From: Paenibacillus sabuli
GTDB lineage: Bacteria; Bacillota; Bacilli; Paenibacillales; Paenibacillaceae
Reading direction: 5' to 3'
Assembly (NCBI RefSeq): GCF_014705605.1
Contig: NZ_JACXIZ010000017.1
Location: 1-64,000, forward strand
Length of the DNA: 64,000 nucleotides
Shown piece after piece: positions 53,329 through 62,369 of the stretch (position 1 is its first letter; each line of letters starts with the position of its first letter). A model generated the notes under the pieces. That model did no database searches, was not told the origin of the DNA, and was given only the letters and a program-made list of their open reading frames with translations. Position numbers and translations under genes: made by a program.

Positions 53329-54648
53329 GTGAGTACTCACAAGCAAGAGAAACCGTCGATGAAGGTGTTTGAACAACTGGAATCCGAGGTTCGCAGCTAC
53401 TGCCGAAATTTTACCACCGTATTCCAAAAGGCACGCAATGCGAAGCTTTGGGATGCAAGCGGAAAAGAATATACCGATTTTTTCGCTGGTGCAGGCGCAC
53501 TGAACTATGGACACAACAACCCGCGTATCAAACAAAAGCTGATCGATTATTTGCTGGATGACGGCGTAACGCACAGCCTCGATATGGCCACGATGGCAAA
53601 GGAAAACTTCCTCACTCGCTTCCAGGAGCTGATCCTGAAGCCGCGCAACCTCAATTACAAGACGATGTTCCCCGGCCCGACGGGAACGAATACGGTCGAA
53701 AGCGCAATGAAGCTGGCCCGCAAGGTGACCGGCCGCACGGAAATTGTCTGCTTCACAAACGCCTTCCACGGCATGTCGATGGGCGCGCTGTCGGCAACGG
53801 GCAACGGCTTCAAGCGCGGAGGCGCAGGCGTATATCTGCCGTATACGACCTTCATGCCGTATGACGGCTACTTCGGCCGTCTCGTCAATACAGCCGCTTA
53901 TCTGGAGAAGCTGCTGGACGATCCGGGCAGCGGCGTAGATACGCCGGCAGCCGTCATCCTTGAGACCGTACAGGGCGAAGGCGGTCTAAACGTGGCCAGC
54001 GACGCCTGGCTGCGTCAAATCGAAGAAATCTGCCGGGCGCGCGACATTCTGCTCATCGTCGACGATGTGCAGATGGGCTGCGGCCGCACGGGCACGTTCT
54101 TCAGCTTCGAAGAAGCGGGCATCGAGCCGGACATCGTCTGCCTGTCGAAGTCGATCGGCGGCTACGGACTGCCGATGGCGCTGACGCTCATTAAGCCGGA
54201 ATATGATGTCTTCAACCCGGGCGAGCACAACGGCACGTTCCGCGGCAATAATCTGGGCTTCATCGCCGCCGCCGAAGCGCTGGAATATTGGGCTGACGCC
54301 AAGCTCGAAAAAGAAATTGCCGAGAAGGCCGACATGATCAACGGCGCACTCAGCAAAATGGTGAACGAGCATCGCGAGATTGAGGCCGAGCTGCGCGGTA
54401 AAGGCTTTATTCAAGGAATTGCCTTTACCGGAGAGCCCGAATTGGCTTCCAAGCTGTGCGCCGCCGCCTTCGAGCGCGGCATCATCATGGAGACGTCGGG
54501 TCCGCGTGACGAGGTAGCCAAACTTATGCCGCCTCTGACGATAGAAAAAGAATTGTTGGAGCGCGGCCTCGCAGAAGTCGTCGAAGCGATGAACAGCATC
54601 ATGAGCGCATTCAAGCAAGAAGAAAAAGAGCTGCAACTGCAATCTTAA
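53329..54648 (+). CDS. ectB: L-2,4-diaminobutyrate:2-oxoglutarate aminotransferase
   Basis: 439 residues from GTG 53329 (CGGGAGGG upstream). Class III PLP transaminase: [70 protein letters not shown] and PLP lysine in [15 protein letters not shown]. Catalyses the first committed step, aspartate semialdehyde to diaminobutyrate. Confidence 0.95.
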   Translation: MSTHKQEKPSMKVFEQLESEVRSYCRNFTTVFQKARNAKLWDASGKEYTDFFAGAGALNYGHNNPRIKQKLIDYLLDDGVTHSLDMATMAKENFLTRFQELILKPRNLNYKTMFPGPTGTNTVESAMKLARKVTGRTEIVCFTNAFHGMSMGALSATGNGFKRGGAGVYLPYTTFMPYDGYFGRLVNTAAYLEKLLDDPGSGVDTPAAVILETVQGEGGLNVASDAWLRQIEEICRARDILLIVDDVQMGCGRTGTFFSFEEAGIEPDIVCLSKSIGGYGLPMALTLIKPEYDVFNPGEHNGTFRGNNLGFIAAAEALEYWADAKLEKEIAEKADMINGALSKMVNEHREIEAELRGKGFIQGIAFTGEPELASKLCAAAFERGIIMETSGPRDEVAKLMPPLTIEKELLERGLAEVVEAMNSIMSAFKQEEKELQLQS

Positions 54649-54679
54649 TCGCCATTAAATCGAGAGGAGCAATCGCAAC

Positions 54680-55063
54680 ATGATCGTAAAACAACTGAGC
54701 GATATTTTGAACACGAAGGACGACGTCGATACGCCGACATGGAATGCCAGGAGGCTGCTGCTGAAGCAGGACAATATGGGCTTCTCGCTGCATGACACGG
54801 TCATCAAGGAAGGGACCGAAACCTACATCTGGTATAAGAACCATGTGGAAGCCGTCTACTGTATCGAAGGCGAAGGCGAGATCGAGGTGATCGGCGGGGA
54901 GACGTATCCGCTGCGTCCGGGCACGCTGTATGCGCTCGACGGCCACGAGAAGCACTGGCTGCGGGCGAAAAAACAGCTGCGCATGGTATGCGTGTTCAAT
55001 CCTCCTCTCACCGGCCGGGAGGTACACGACGAAGAGGGCGTCTATCCGCTCGTCGTCGATTAA
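54680..55063 (+). CDS. ectC: ectoine synthase
   Basis: 127 residues, cupin fold: MIVKQLSDILNTKDDVDTPTWNARRLLLKQDNMGFSLHDT at the N-terminus, HVEAVYCIEGEGEIE (metal ligands) and LYALDGHEKHWLRAKKQ. Closes the tetrahydropyrimidine ring by dehydration. GAGAGGAG upstream. Confidence 0.95.
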   Translation: MIVKQLSDILNTKDDVDTPTWNARRLLLKQDNMGFSLHDTVIKEGTETYIWYKNHVEAVYCIEGEGEIEVIGGETYPLRPGTLYALDGHEKHWLRAKKQLRMVCVFNPPLTGREVHDEEGVYPLVVD

Positions 55064-55154
55064 GTACGACAACATGATTGACTATAAATATAAGTTGGAT
55101 GAAGGATGATGCAACTCGCGTTATCGCGAAATATTCTGAGGGAGGAATTCATTC

Positions 55155-56048
55155 ATGTCTGTGAATCTGGAAACGAATGCTGCCGTCGACAAATACCCTT
55201 CGCGCATCAGCGACAAGCCTGAGCTGCTGGATCGCAAGGATCCCGTGGTGTATACAGAATGGAAGGAAAGCAGCGGCGTGACGAAGGAGCAGTTTGATTC
55301 GTACGATAAAAACGGCTATCTGATGCTCGACAGCTTTTTCTCGGAGGCGGAAATTGCCCAGTGGCGGGCCGAGCTGGCGCGTCTGCAAGAGGAATTCCGC
55401 ACGAAGCCGAAGGAAGAAGTGATTCGGGAGCCCGGAGGCGACGAGGTGCGTTCGATCTTCGCCGTGCACAAGCAGAATGAAATCTTCAAAAAAGTGTCGG
55501 AGCATCCGCGCCTGAAGCAGCTTGTGGATAACCTGCTCGGCAGCGAGACGTATATTCATCAGTCCCGCATCAATTACAAGCCAGGCTTTAATGGCAAGGA
55601 ATTTTACTGGCATTCCGATTTTGAGACGTGGCACGTCGAGGATGGCATGCCTTCGATGCGCGCACTGAGCTGCTCGATCGCGCTTGAAGACAATTTCCAC
55701 TACAATGGCGCGCTGATGGTCGTGCCCGGCTCGCACAAAAAATTTATCACCTGCGTCGGCCAAACGCCGGAAAATCATTATAAAGACTCGCTCCGCAAGC
55801 AGGAATACGGCGTGCCGGATCAAAACAGTCTGACGCAAATCGTCAAGGAGGGCGGCATTGACACGGCCGTCGGCAAAGCGGGCTCGATCCTGCTGTTCGA
55901 TTGCAACACGATGCATGGTTCGAACAGCAATATTACGCCGCTGCCGCGCAGCAACGTGTTCCTGGTCTTCAACAGTGTGGAAAATCGTCTTGTAGCGCCG
56001 TTCTCTGGCCAACAACCACGTCCGGAGTACATCGCCACCAGGGATTAG
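55155..56048 (+). CDS. ectD: ectoine 5-hydroxylase
   Basis: 297 residues, Fe(II)/2-oxoglutarate dioxygenase. The EctD consensus FYWHSDFETWHVEDGMPSMRALS supplies iron ligands His and Asp and the ectoine-binding aromatic residues; the third iron ligand lies in MHGSNSNITP, followed by the 2-oxoglutarate Arg in LPRSN. Converts ectoine to 5-hydroxyectoine. GAGGGAGG upstream. Confidence 0.95.
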   Translation: MSVNLETNAAVDKYPSRISDKPELLDRKDPVVYTEWKESSGVTKEQFDSYDKNGYLMLDSFFSEAEIAQWRAELARLQEEFRTKPKEEVIREPGGDEVRSIFAVHKQNEIFKKVSEHPRLKQLVDNLLGSETYIHQSRINYKPGFNGKEFYWHSDFETWHVEDGMPSMRALSCSIALEDNFHYNGALMVVPGSHKKFITCVGQTPENHYKDSLRKQEYGVPDQNSLTQIVKEGGIDTAVGKAGSILLFDCNTMHGSNSNITPLPRSNVFLVFNSVENRLVAPFSGQQPRPEYIATRD

Positions 56049-56051
56049 TCT

Positions 56052-56570
56052 ATGGTATGGTCGCTCATCGGGACGATTATTGTCATTAATGTCGTCTATG
56101 TCTCGACTTTTACGCTGCGTCTGATCCTCGTGATCAAAGGCCGCACCATTGCGGCTTCGCTGTTGTCGATGGTTGAGGTGTTCGTTTACTTGACCGGCCT
56201 CAACCTTGTCCTGGACAATCTCGACAATCCCTTTAATATGGCGGCATACTGTCTCGGCTTTGGCATTGGCGTCTACCTCGGCGCACGCATCGAGGAGTAT
56301 CTCGCCCTGGGTTATCTGGTCGTACAGGTCATCGTCAACGAGCTGGAGGTCGAGCTGCCCAACAAGCTGCGCGACCATGGCTATGGCGTATCTTCTTGGC
56401 CGGCCGACGGTCGGGACGGCAAGCGGCTGGTCATGCAAGTTCTGGTGAAGCGCAGCAATGAGAAAAGATTAATGGACACCATTAAAAAACTTTCCCCAAA
56501 AGCATTTGTTATTTCCCATGAACCGAAGCAATTCAAAGGCGGTTTTTGGGTCAGAATCACCAATCGCTAA
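56052..56570 (+). CDS. DUF5698/DUF2179 (UPF0316-like) membrane protein
   Basis: 172 residues starting three bases after ectD. Three membrane segments (about 3-24, 35-55, 61-78; TIIVINVVYVSTFTLRLILVIKG, ASLLSMVEVFVYLTGLNLVL, AAYCLGFGIGVYLGARIEEYLALGY), the DUF5698 part, then a soluble DUF2179 domain (VIVNELEVELPNKLRDHGYGVSSW ... FVISHEPKQF). Homologues are of unknown function. Its placement at the end of the ectoine operon may be a functional link or accidental. Confidence 0.85.
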   Translation: MVWSLIGTIIVINVVYVSTFTLRLILVIKGRTIAASLLSMVEVFVYLTGLNLVLDNLDNPFNMAAYCLGFGIGVYLGARIEEYLALGYLVVQVIVNELEVELPNKLRDHGYGVSSWPADGRDGKRLVMQVLVKRSNEKRLMDTIKKLSPKAFVISHEPKQFKGGFWVRITNR

Positions 56571-56573
56571 AGC

Positions 56574-56624
56574 AAAAAACGGACATCACAGCCTGAATCT
56601 CAGGAGCGTGTGTCCGTTTTTTTG
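56574..56624. terminator. terminator at the end of the ectoine region
   Basis: AAAAAACGGACA (56574-56585) pairs with TGTCCGTTTTTTT (56611-56623) around a 25-base loop; strong T-run. It begins four bases after the stop codon of the last gene. Confidence 0.9.
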
Positions 56625-56766
56625 TTTGTAATTTTCCAATTTCACCATTAAAAAAGATTAATCTTCCAATAATTATGGCGTGAAAACGAATTCGCTTCAT
56701 GTTACCATGAATGGCGTCGACAACGAAGTCCTTATCACTTTTTATACACACGAGGAGGAATGACCC

Positions 56767-57594
56767 ATGATGAAGCAAAAAACGGTTCGCCGCGGCTTTG
56801 CCTTGTTGATGACAGCCGGTCTCGTAGTAGGTGGCACCGCAGTAAGCGCGGCGTCGACCGGCAGCACGCCGACAGCGAATGTGATCGTAAAGCAACTGCA
56901 ATTCACAGATTCAAATGACCTCGCGCAGCAGCTCGGCGGGCTCGATCTGAACGAGCTGCTGGGACAGCTGCCCTCGGGCGAAGGCGGTCTTGACCTGAGC
57001 GGTGTCCTTGGCCAGTTGCCTACGAATGGAGGCGGCCTGGACCTGAACGAATTGCTGGGTCAACTGCCGACGACTGGCGGCAACGGCTACGGAGGCAGTG
57101 GGACAGTGGAGGAGACGCAAGACGAGGTTGATACGCCTGCCGTACCGAGCACGCCCGCTCAACCTTCGCAGCCTGCAGTCCAGCAGCCTGCAACGGACAA
57201 TGACGCAGCCGATACCGCACAGAGCGATAGCGGGTTCGAGGCGGAGGTCGTCCGCTTGGTCAACGCCCAGCGCGCACAAGCCGGACTAACGGCTCTGACC
57301 TCCAATGCGGAGCTTGCCGAAGTGGCCATGGCCAAGGCGAAGGACATGGACGCCAATAATTATTTTGACCACACGTCGCCGACCTACGGCTCGCCCTTTG
57401 ACATGATGCGGCAGTTCGGCATCAGCTTCAACTATGCGGGCGAGAACATTGCCAGTGGTCAGCAATCCCCGCAGCAGGTCATGAACGATTGGATGAACAG
57501 CACCGGTCACCGTCAAAACATCATGAGCGCGAACTTTACGCAGATCGGTGTCGCTTATTACAATGGCGAATGGGTGCAAATGTTTATCGGTTAA
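56767..57594 (+). CDS. secreted CAP-domain (YkwD-like) protein
   Basis: 275 residues. Signal peptide (FALLMTAGLVVGGTAVSAAS), then three leucine-rich repeats of the form GGLDLNELLGQLP (about 57-105), a Pro/Thr-rich linker (PAVPSTPAQPSQPAVQQPA) and a CAP domain (about 155-275) with HTSPTYGSPFDMMRQFG, GENIASGQ, and NSTGHRQNIMSANFTQIGV. CAP proteins of this kind occur in spore coat and cell wall of Bacillus; activity unknown. GAGGAGGAATG upstream. Confidence 0.9.
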   Translation: MMKQKTVRRGFALLMTAGLVVGGTAVSAASTGSTPTANVIVKQLQFTDSNDLAQQLGGLDLNELLGQLPSGEGGLDLSGVLGQLPTNGGGLDLNELLGQLPTTGGNGYGGSGTVEETQDEVDTPAVPSTPAQPSQPAVQQPATDNDAADTAQSDSGFEAEVVRLVNAQRAQAGLTALTSNAELAEVAMAKAKDMDANNYFDHTSPTYGSPFDMMRQFGISFNYAGENIASGQQSPQQVMNDWMNSTGHRQNIMSANFTQIGVAYYNGEWVQMFIG

Positions 57595-57614
57595 CGCTGA
57601 CTCATTATTAAAAT

Positions 57615-57650
57615 GCCCGCCTTGTCCGGCACCGTCCGGGCAAGGCGGGC
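57615..57650. terminator. hairpin between the CAP and LysM genes
   Basis: GCCCGCCTTG/CAAGGCGGGC (57615-57624 with 57641-57650) with extra CCGG pairing in the loop. No T-run follows, so it may only attenuate. Confidence 0.6.
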
Positions 57651-57685
57651 GAATCCTGAGCTGTCCAAGGAAAGGGGAAATTACA

Positions 57686-58330
57686 ATGAAACGATACATA
57701 GCAAAAGGCGGAGCTACGTTAATGCTCGCTGCAGCGCTGGTGTGCTCCGGCGCAGCTGCAGCGAGCGCGGCGACGACGCATGTCGTCAAGGATGGGGATA
57801 CCTTCTGGAAGCTCTCGCGCAGCTACCAGGTTCCTCTGGATCGTCTGATAGCAATGAACGCGCAGTATGATCCGCTGAACCTGTATGGCGGCCTGAAGCT
57901 AACGATTCCGGACTCGGCCCAAAAGACGGCTGTCGCGAACACGAACCAAACCGCCCAAACGACCCAAGCCGCGAAAACGGTGAGCGTTAACGGCTCTGCA
58001 CTGGGGTTCACGAAGGTCGTGCAAGCCAAAGCGAGTGCGTATACGGCGGCCGCGGAGGAGAACGGGGGTTGGGCGGGACTTGATTACTTCGGCAATGCGC
58101 TGCGCATCGGCACTGTGGCGGTCGATCCGTCCGTCATCCCGCTCGGCTCCAAGCTGTACATCACCGGTTACGATTATGACGGTCTTCCGACCGGAGGAAT
58201 GCTGGCGACGGCAAGCGATGTCGGCGGAGCGATCAAAGGGAACCGCGTCGATCTGTTCGTAGCGGATTCGCGCCAAAAAGCGCTCACGTTCGGGTATCAA
58301 TATGTGAAAGTCTACGTACTGGCCGAGTAA
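57686..58330 (+). CDS. secreted LysM plus 3D-domain protein (Rpf/YocH-like)
   Basis: 214 residues from ATG 57686 (GGAAAGGGGA upstream). Signal peptide with AAAASAA cleavage region; one LysM (HVVKDGDTFWKLSRSYQVPLDRLIAMN, about 31-57) for peptidoglycan binding; an Asn/Gln/Thr-rich linker; and a C-terminal 3D domain with the three catalytic aspartates (VDPSVIPLGSKLYI, ASDVGGAIKGNRVDLFV), as in YocH/Sps proteins with lytic transglycosylase-type folds. Probably remodels the cell wall. Co-oriented with the CAP gene. Confidence 0.92.
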   Translation: MKRYIAKGGATLMLAAALVCSGAAAASAATTHVVKDGDTFWKLSRSYQVPLDRLIAMNAQYDPLNLYGGLKLTIPDSAQKTAVANTNQTAQTTQAAKTVSVNGSALGFTKVVQAKASAYTAAAEENGGWAGLDYFGNALRIGTVAVDPSVIPLGSKLYITGYDYDGLPTGGMLATASDVGGAIKGNRVDLFVADSRQKALTFGYQYVKVYVLAE

Positions 58331-58347
58331 AACGGCTGGAATGTCCA

Positions 58348-58378
58348 AATCCCCCTTACCGCCGTAAGGGGGATTTTT
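58348..58378. terminator. terminator between LysM gene and chemoreceptor gene
   Basis: AATCCCCCTTAC-CGCC-GTAAGGGGGATT, followed by TTT, a perfect stem serving the convergent genes. Confidence 0.88.
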
Positions 58379-58412
58379 GCTTCTTGGACAAAGCCTTAAC
58401 TTCGTCACGATG

Positions 58413-59666
58413 CTAAAACTTGAAGATTTGAATTGTGCGCTGCAGTTGCACGACCATTTGCTGCATGCGCTCAGTTTCTTCCACGACGGCTTGTACGGAG
58501 GCGATCTGCTCGTTCATCGAAGCGGATACCTGCTCTGTGCCGGCTGCGGATTGCTCGGTGATGGCGGAGATGTTTTGAATCGCGCCCGAAATTTTTTGGG
58601 CGCTGTCCAGCATCGCGTCGCTTTCGCTGGAGAAGACCGCAATTTGTTCCGTTATAAACTTGACGCTGGTCACGATTTCTTTAAAAATTTCCTCGGAATC
58701 CCTCAGCATGACATCCTGCTGTTTGACCACCTCTTCATTGATCTGCATGTTCGAAATGGCTTCCTGTACACCTTGCTCAATACTGCGGACGAGCTGAAAA
58801 ACCTCTTTCGTCGAGGAGGAGGATTGCTCGGCCAGCTTACGGACCTCTTGGGCGACGACCGCAAAGCCGCGCCCGTGCTCGCCCGCGCGCGCCGCTTCAA
58901 TCGAAGCGTTGAGCGAGAGGAGGTTCGTCTGCTCCGCCAAATCGGAGATCGATTTGGTAATATGGGAAATGCCTGCGGCTTGTCTGGACAATGCTTCGAT
59001 CGTACTGGCTACGGCTGCGGTCGCCTCCAGATTGCGGCGCATGCCTTCGGCCTGGCTTTCGACGGCGTCGCGTCCGCGCCCGACGAGGACAAGCGCGCTC
59101 TCAGAGCGTGCATTCATCGTTTTGGTGGAGCTGGCGTATGTGGATACCTTTTCTTCAATTTCGCGAATCGATTCGCTCATGCCGGTGACATCCTCGGCAA
59201 TTTCGTTCGCGCCGACTGCGAGATCGTTGGACGATTGTGTGACCTGCTCCAGCACGGTCTTCAAGTTGGTATTCTTATTGTAAATGCTTCGACTTGTATC
59301 CGAGACATGCCGGGTGATGCCGGAGGTCTCGTTCAAAATTTCGCGCAGCTTGTCGATCATGCTGTTGAAGGAATGACCGAGCTCGCCGACCGAAGAGGTG
59401 ACATCGACGCGTTGCGAAAAATCGCCCTTCGCAATGCGGAAGGCTACGCTGGTCATCTCGTCGATGGACTCGGTGAGCGTACGCTCGACAAGGCGTGAAA
59501 CAGGGAAAGTAAGCGCTACCAGGATGACGATAACAAGCAGGGCGGCAAGAAAATTGACCCCCGACAAAAGGACCAATGCTAGGATGGAAACGGCGCTTAA
59601 AGTCACAATTGCATAGCTACCGGCCAAAATTTTGTTGCGAATCGACAACGAATGCAGCCATTGCAT
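58413..59666 (-). CDS. methyl-accepting chemotaxis protein lacking an extracellular sensor
   Basis: 417 residues. Two closely spaced membrane segments (about 12-35 and 38-60), HAMP domain (about 60-112), and a C-terminal signalling domain with the conserved hairpin tip region [48 protein letters not shown]. There is almost no extracytoplasmic loop, so any input must come through the membrane or cytoplasm. No other chemotaxis gene is adjacent. Confidence 0.92.
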   Translation of the reverse strand: MQWLHSLSIRNKILAGSYAIVTLSAVSILALVLLSGVNFLAALLVIVILVALTFPVSRLVERTLTESIDEMTSVAFRIAKGDFSQRVDVTSSVGELGHSFNSMIDKLREILNETSGITRHVSDTSRSIYNKNTNLKTVLEQVTQSSNDLAVGANEIAEDVTGMSESIREIEEKVSTYASSTKTMNARSESALVLVGRGRDAVESQAEGMRRNLEATAAVASTIEALSRQAAGISHITKSISDLAEQTNLLSLNASIEAARAGEHGRGFAVVAQEVRKLAEQSSSSTKEVFQLVRSIEQGVQEAISNMQINEEVVKQQDVMLRDSEEIFKEIVTSVKFITEQIAVFSSESDAMLDSAQKISGAIQNISAITEQSAAGTEQVSASMNEQIASVQAVVEETERMQQMVVQLQRTIQIFKF

Positions 59667-59781
59667 AAGCCTCTTCTCCTTTATCTATGTAGAGTACCCA
59701 CATTATAGCATTGATGTGCCGGTATGGTCTATTAGTAGTTTTCGATAACGTGTCCCAGGTCCTACGTTTTGTAGCAAAAGG

Positions 59782-59810
59782 TTGTAATCTACCATAGCCA
59801 GTTTTATAAT
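59782..59810 (+). promoter_or_regulatory. vegetative promoter of the 138-codon gene
   Basis: TTGTAA (59782-59787), 17 bp, TATAAT (59805-59810), about 63 bp before the GTG start. Confidence 0.8.
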
Positions 59811-59872
59811 GGTTCTCATGCACTGCATATAGTAGCTTTAACTAATATATAGGTGTACTGGAGGGAATAGAC

Positions 59873-60289
59873 GTGAATATGGAGGGAATGCCGTTGGCGC
59901 GCCAGGTCGACATGGTTTTTCGTAAGCTGGAGGAGGAGCTTACCGATGCCGTCGCAGGAACCGTAAGCATATGCATACGCAACAACAGCATCGGCAAGTT
60001 TGGCGTTCGGCATAACCCGATCGAGAGCCGAGACGGACACTTGGAGGAAGCGGCCAAAGGAATGAGCGCCGCGCAGGTTCGGGCTTTCCGTCAGATGGCG
60101 ATCGATGCGCTCAAATTAAAACGAAATTGGACACACGGTGAGATCGTATATGATTTTTCGGTCCGCTCCGGGGGAAGCGGATGGTCGGCGAGTGTGCAAT
60201 ACGAGTCCAACTACAATTCGTCCAGCTGGATCTATCGCAATCCGGGAACCGGAGAGGCCAGCCACAGGTCGTACCGGGGCTTCAAGTAG
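59873..60289 (+). CDS. conserved small soluble protein of unknown function
   Basis: 138 residues from GTG 59873 (GGAGGG upstream). No membrane segment or signal. Notable parts: LARQVDMVFRKLEEELTDAVAGTVSICIRNNSIGKFGVRHNP, AQVRAFRQMAIDALKLKRNWTHGEIVYDF, and YESNYNSSSWIYRNP near the end. Proteins of this type seem to occur in Paenibacillus, but I know of no function. A strong promoter and no partner gene; possibly a stress or spore protein. Confidence 0.75.
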   Translation: MNMEGMPLARQVDMVFRKLEEELTDAVAGTVSICIRNNSIGKFGVRHNPIESRDGHLEEAAKGMSAAQVRAFRQMAIDALKLKRNWTHGEIVYDFSVRSGGSGWSASVQYESNYNSSSWIYRNPGTGEASHRSYRGFK

Positions 60290-60293
60290 GCGC

Positions 60294-60321
60294 GCCGTTC
60301 ACAAGCGCGTTTGTGAACGGC
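60294..60321. terminator. hairpin after the 138-codon gene
   Basis: GCCGTTCACA (60294-60303) and TGTGAACGGC (60312-60321) form a perfect 10-bp stem. No T-run follows on either strand, so termination would be weak. Confidence 0.5.
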
Positions 60322-60343
60322 GTCTGCGCGCGGCGGGCAAACC

Positions 60344-61297
60344 TCACGGTTCAAACCCGAATTCGTAGTCGGGATAGACGTAAGGCGATTCCGGCGCCGC
60401 AATCGGGGCAATGCGGGTCGCCTCCAGAATCATAATTTCGTTGCCGCCGTATTCGTCCAGCCCGAGCCGGCCGGATACTTCGATCCAACTGTCGGCGTCG
60501 TAGCTGCCGGCCTCGTCCGCGCGAAGCATGATGCCGTAAGGCAGCGAATCCGCGGAGCAGCAATTCATGGCGAAGCGGCTGACCGCAAGCCAGTCCTTGG
60601 GCATCGCAGGCTCGCGATAGACGAAGCCGCTGACCACGACTGTTTTGCCGACGAAGTGCTGACGGTAAAGGTCAAGCGTTGTGAGCGTTTCGATAAATTG
60701 CTGCTCCGGCACTGCGATGGCTTGCTCTTGCAGATACAGCTTCTTGGCATGCGCGGCGTAGGTCTCGGTATAGACGTCGGCCGGAAATTTGGCGTCAAGC
60801 GGATCTTGCGGCGCGGCAATGTCTTGCTCTGGGACCTCCGGCGCGGCGGTAGGCTGTGGTGTGGCGGCGGGCTGCGCGGCGCGCTCGACGTTGTGCGCCC
60901 CGGCGAAGCTGACGCCTTTTTTGGCGGCCAGCGTACTGCCCATGATCGTATCCGGCAGCAAGAACCCAAGCGCCAGCGGGAACACGAACAGGCCGTAAAG
61001 GAGCGCGTTTTTCCACAAAGAGGCGCTCGGCGCGTGGTCATGGCCGCAACCGCAGTCGTACGCGCTGCCGGCGCCTCTTCGACCGAGCCACAGCTGCAGC
61101 GCGGCGTACAGTTGATAGACGGCGGCGGCATATAGGCCGAGCGCGGACAGCTTGACGTAGCCCGCCATGCGCGGGGCGATATACAGCCCCAGATCCCCGC
61201 TGCGGACCAGATGAAGGATCAGCATGGCAAAGCCGGCCAGCAGCAAGCCGCGAAGCAGATGGTGGAGAAGCCGCGATCGTGAGCCTTCGGACATCAT
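60344..61297 (-). CDS. TIGR03943/DUF1980-family membrane protein
   Basis: 317 residues from ATG 61297 (AAGGGAG upstream). Several N-terminal membrane segments (GLLLAGFAMLILHLVRSGD, KLSALGLYAAAVYQLYAAL, NALLYGLFVFPLALGFLLPD) with a metal-motif-like CGCGHDHAP between TM2 and TM3. A Pro/Ala-rich linker and a C-terminal soluble domain with NCCSADSLPYG complete the family pattern. Homologue of B. subtilis YcgQ, which is encoded with a permease under Zur. Encoded 13 bp after that permease here. Confidence 0.88.
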   Translation of the reverse strand: MMSEGSRSRLLHHLLRGLLLAGFAMLILHLVRSGDLGLYIAPRMAGYVKLSALGLYAAAVYQLYAALQLWLGRRGAGSAYDCGCGHDHAPSASLWKNALLYGLFVFPLALGFLLPDTIMGSTLAAKKGVSFAGAHNVERAAQPAATPQPTAAPEVPEQDIAAPQDPLDAKFPADVYTETYAAHAKKLYLQEQAIAVPEQQFIETLTTLDLYRQHFVGKTVVVSGFVYREPAMPKDWLAVSRFAMNCCSADSLPYGIMLRADEAGSYDADSWIEVSGRLGLDEYGGNEIMILEATRIAPIAAPESPYVYPDYEFGFEP

Positions 61298-61310
61298 GGA
61301 CACTCCCTTC

Positions 61311-62360
61311 TCATGTAAAGACTGCAACGTGGAACATATAAGACCCGATGAGCACCAGCACGAAGCACAGGACAATCAGCGTGAGTACGATTCGCGTGCG
61401 AAACACCGCCAGCAGCATCAGCGTGTTTTTGAGATCGATCATCGGACCGAAGACCAGGAACGCCAGCAGTGCGTCCGAATTGAAGCTGCCTGCGAACGAG
61501 GCTGCCACGAAGGCGTCAGAGGTGGAGCAGATCGAGAGCAAAAAGGCGAAGCCCATCATAAAAATCGGCGAAAGCCAGGCGTATTCGCCAATGCCGCTTA
61601 GCGCTTCGCGGGGGAGTGAAGTCTGGATGAGCGCCGTCAGCAACGCGCCGAAAATCAAATACTTGCCCATCTCGAAAAACTCGTCCGAAGCATGCCCTAA
61701 AATGGCGGTGAAGCGCCCCTGTGCTCGATTGGCAGGGTGCGCGTGCGAATGATCTGCGTCATGTCCAGGTCCGACGACCTGCGCCATTGCGGACTGGGGC
61801 AGGTGCTCGCGCAGCGGATTGCGGCGCATGTAGCGATACAGCAGCAGGCCGATCGTGATCGTGACGGCCAAGGCCAGTCCCATGCGCGAATAGGCCAGCG
61901 CAGGCGTGTTGCGAAACGCCATAAAGGTGGACGAATACACGACCGGATTCACAATGGGACCGGCGAGTATGAAAACGATGCCTATGTAAGCTGGCATTCC
62001 CTTGCGGATCAACCGGCGCACCACCGGTATCATGCCGCATTCACACAGCGGAAAAATCACGCCGAGCAGGCTGCCGAACAAAACCCCAAGCACAGGCTGC
62101 CTGGGCGTCAATCGCTGGATCATTCGGTCGGAGACGAAAACCTGAAGCAGCGAAGAGACGAGCACGCCGAGCAGGATGAACGGAAAGGCTTCCAGGATGA
62201 GGCTAAGGAAAATGATTTTGAAGCTGTGGAGCGCGGTCTCGTCAATCGCCGGGATTCGAAGCGGAAGGTCAAACCAAATGACGATCACCATGCCGAGACA
62301 GCTCAAGGTTAACAGCGAAGGAGCCAGGCGCAGCAATAAACGCGACAACACGCATCCCAC
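61311..62360 (-). CDS. permease, PF03773/YcgR-like (probable metal-related)
   Basis: 349 residues with about eight membrane helices. Conserved GVIFPLCECGMIPVVRRLIRKGMP (PLCxCG) and ILAGPIVNPVVYSSTF; cytoplasmic loop with the His-rich GPGHDADHSHAHP (about 197-209), a likely metal site. Second half: SICSTSDAFVAASFAGSFNSDALLAFLVFGPMIDLKN, a family motif. Same arrangement as B. subtilis ycgR-ycgQ of the zinc regulon. Upstream promoter overlaps a Zur-like box. Substrate is not established. Confidence 0.88.
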   Translation of the reverse strand: MGCVLSRLLLRLAPSLLTLSCLGMVIVIWFDLPLRIPAIDETALHSFKIIFLSLILEAFPFILLGVLVSSLLQVFVSDRMIQRLTPRQPVLGVLFGSLLGVIFPLCECGMIPVVRRLIRKGMPAYIGIVFILAGPIVNPVVYSSTFMAFRNTPALAYSRMGLALAVTITIGLLLYRYMRRNPLREHLPQSAMAQVVGPGHDADHSHAHPANRAQGRFTAILGHASDEFFEMGKYLIFGALLTALIQTSLPREALSGIGEYAWLSPIFMMGFAFLLSICSTSDAFVAASFAGSFNSDALLAFLVFGPMIDLKNTLMLLAVFRTRIVLTLIVLCFVLVLIGSYMFHVAVFT

Positions 62361-62369
62361 CTTTGCGGA

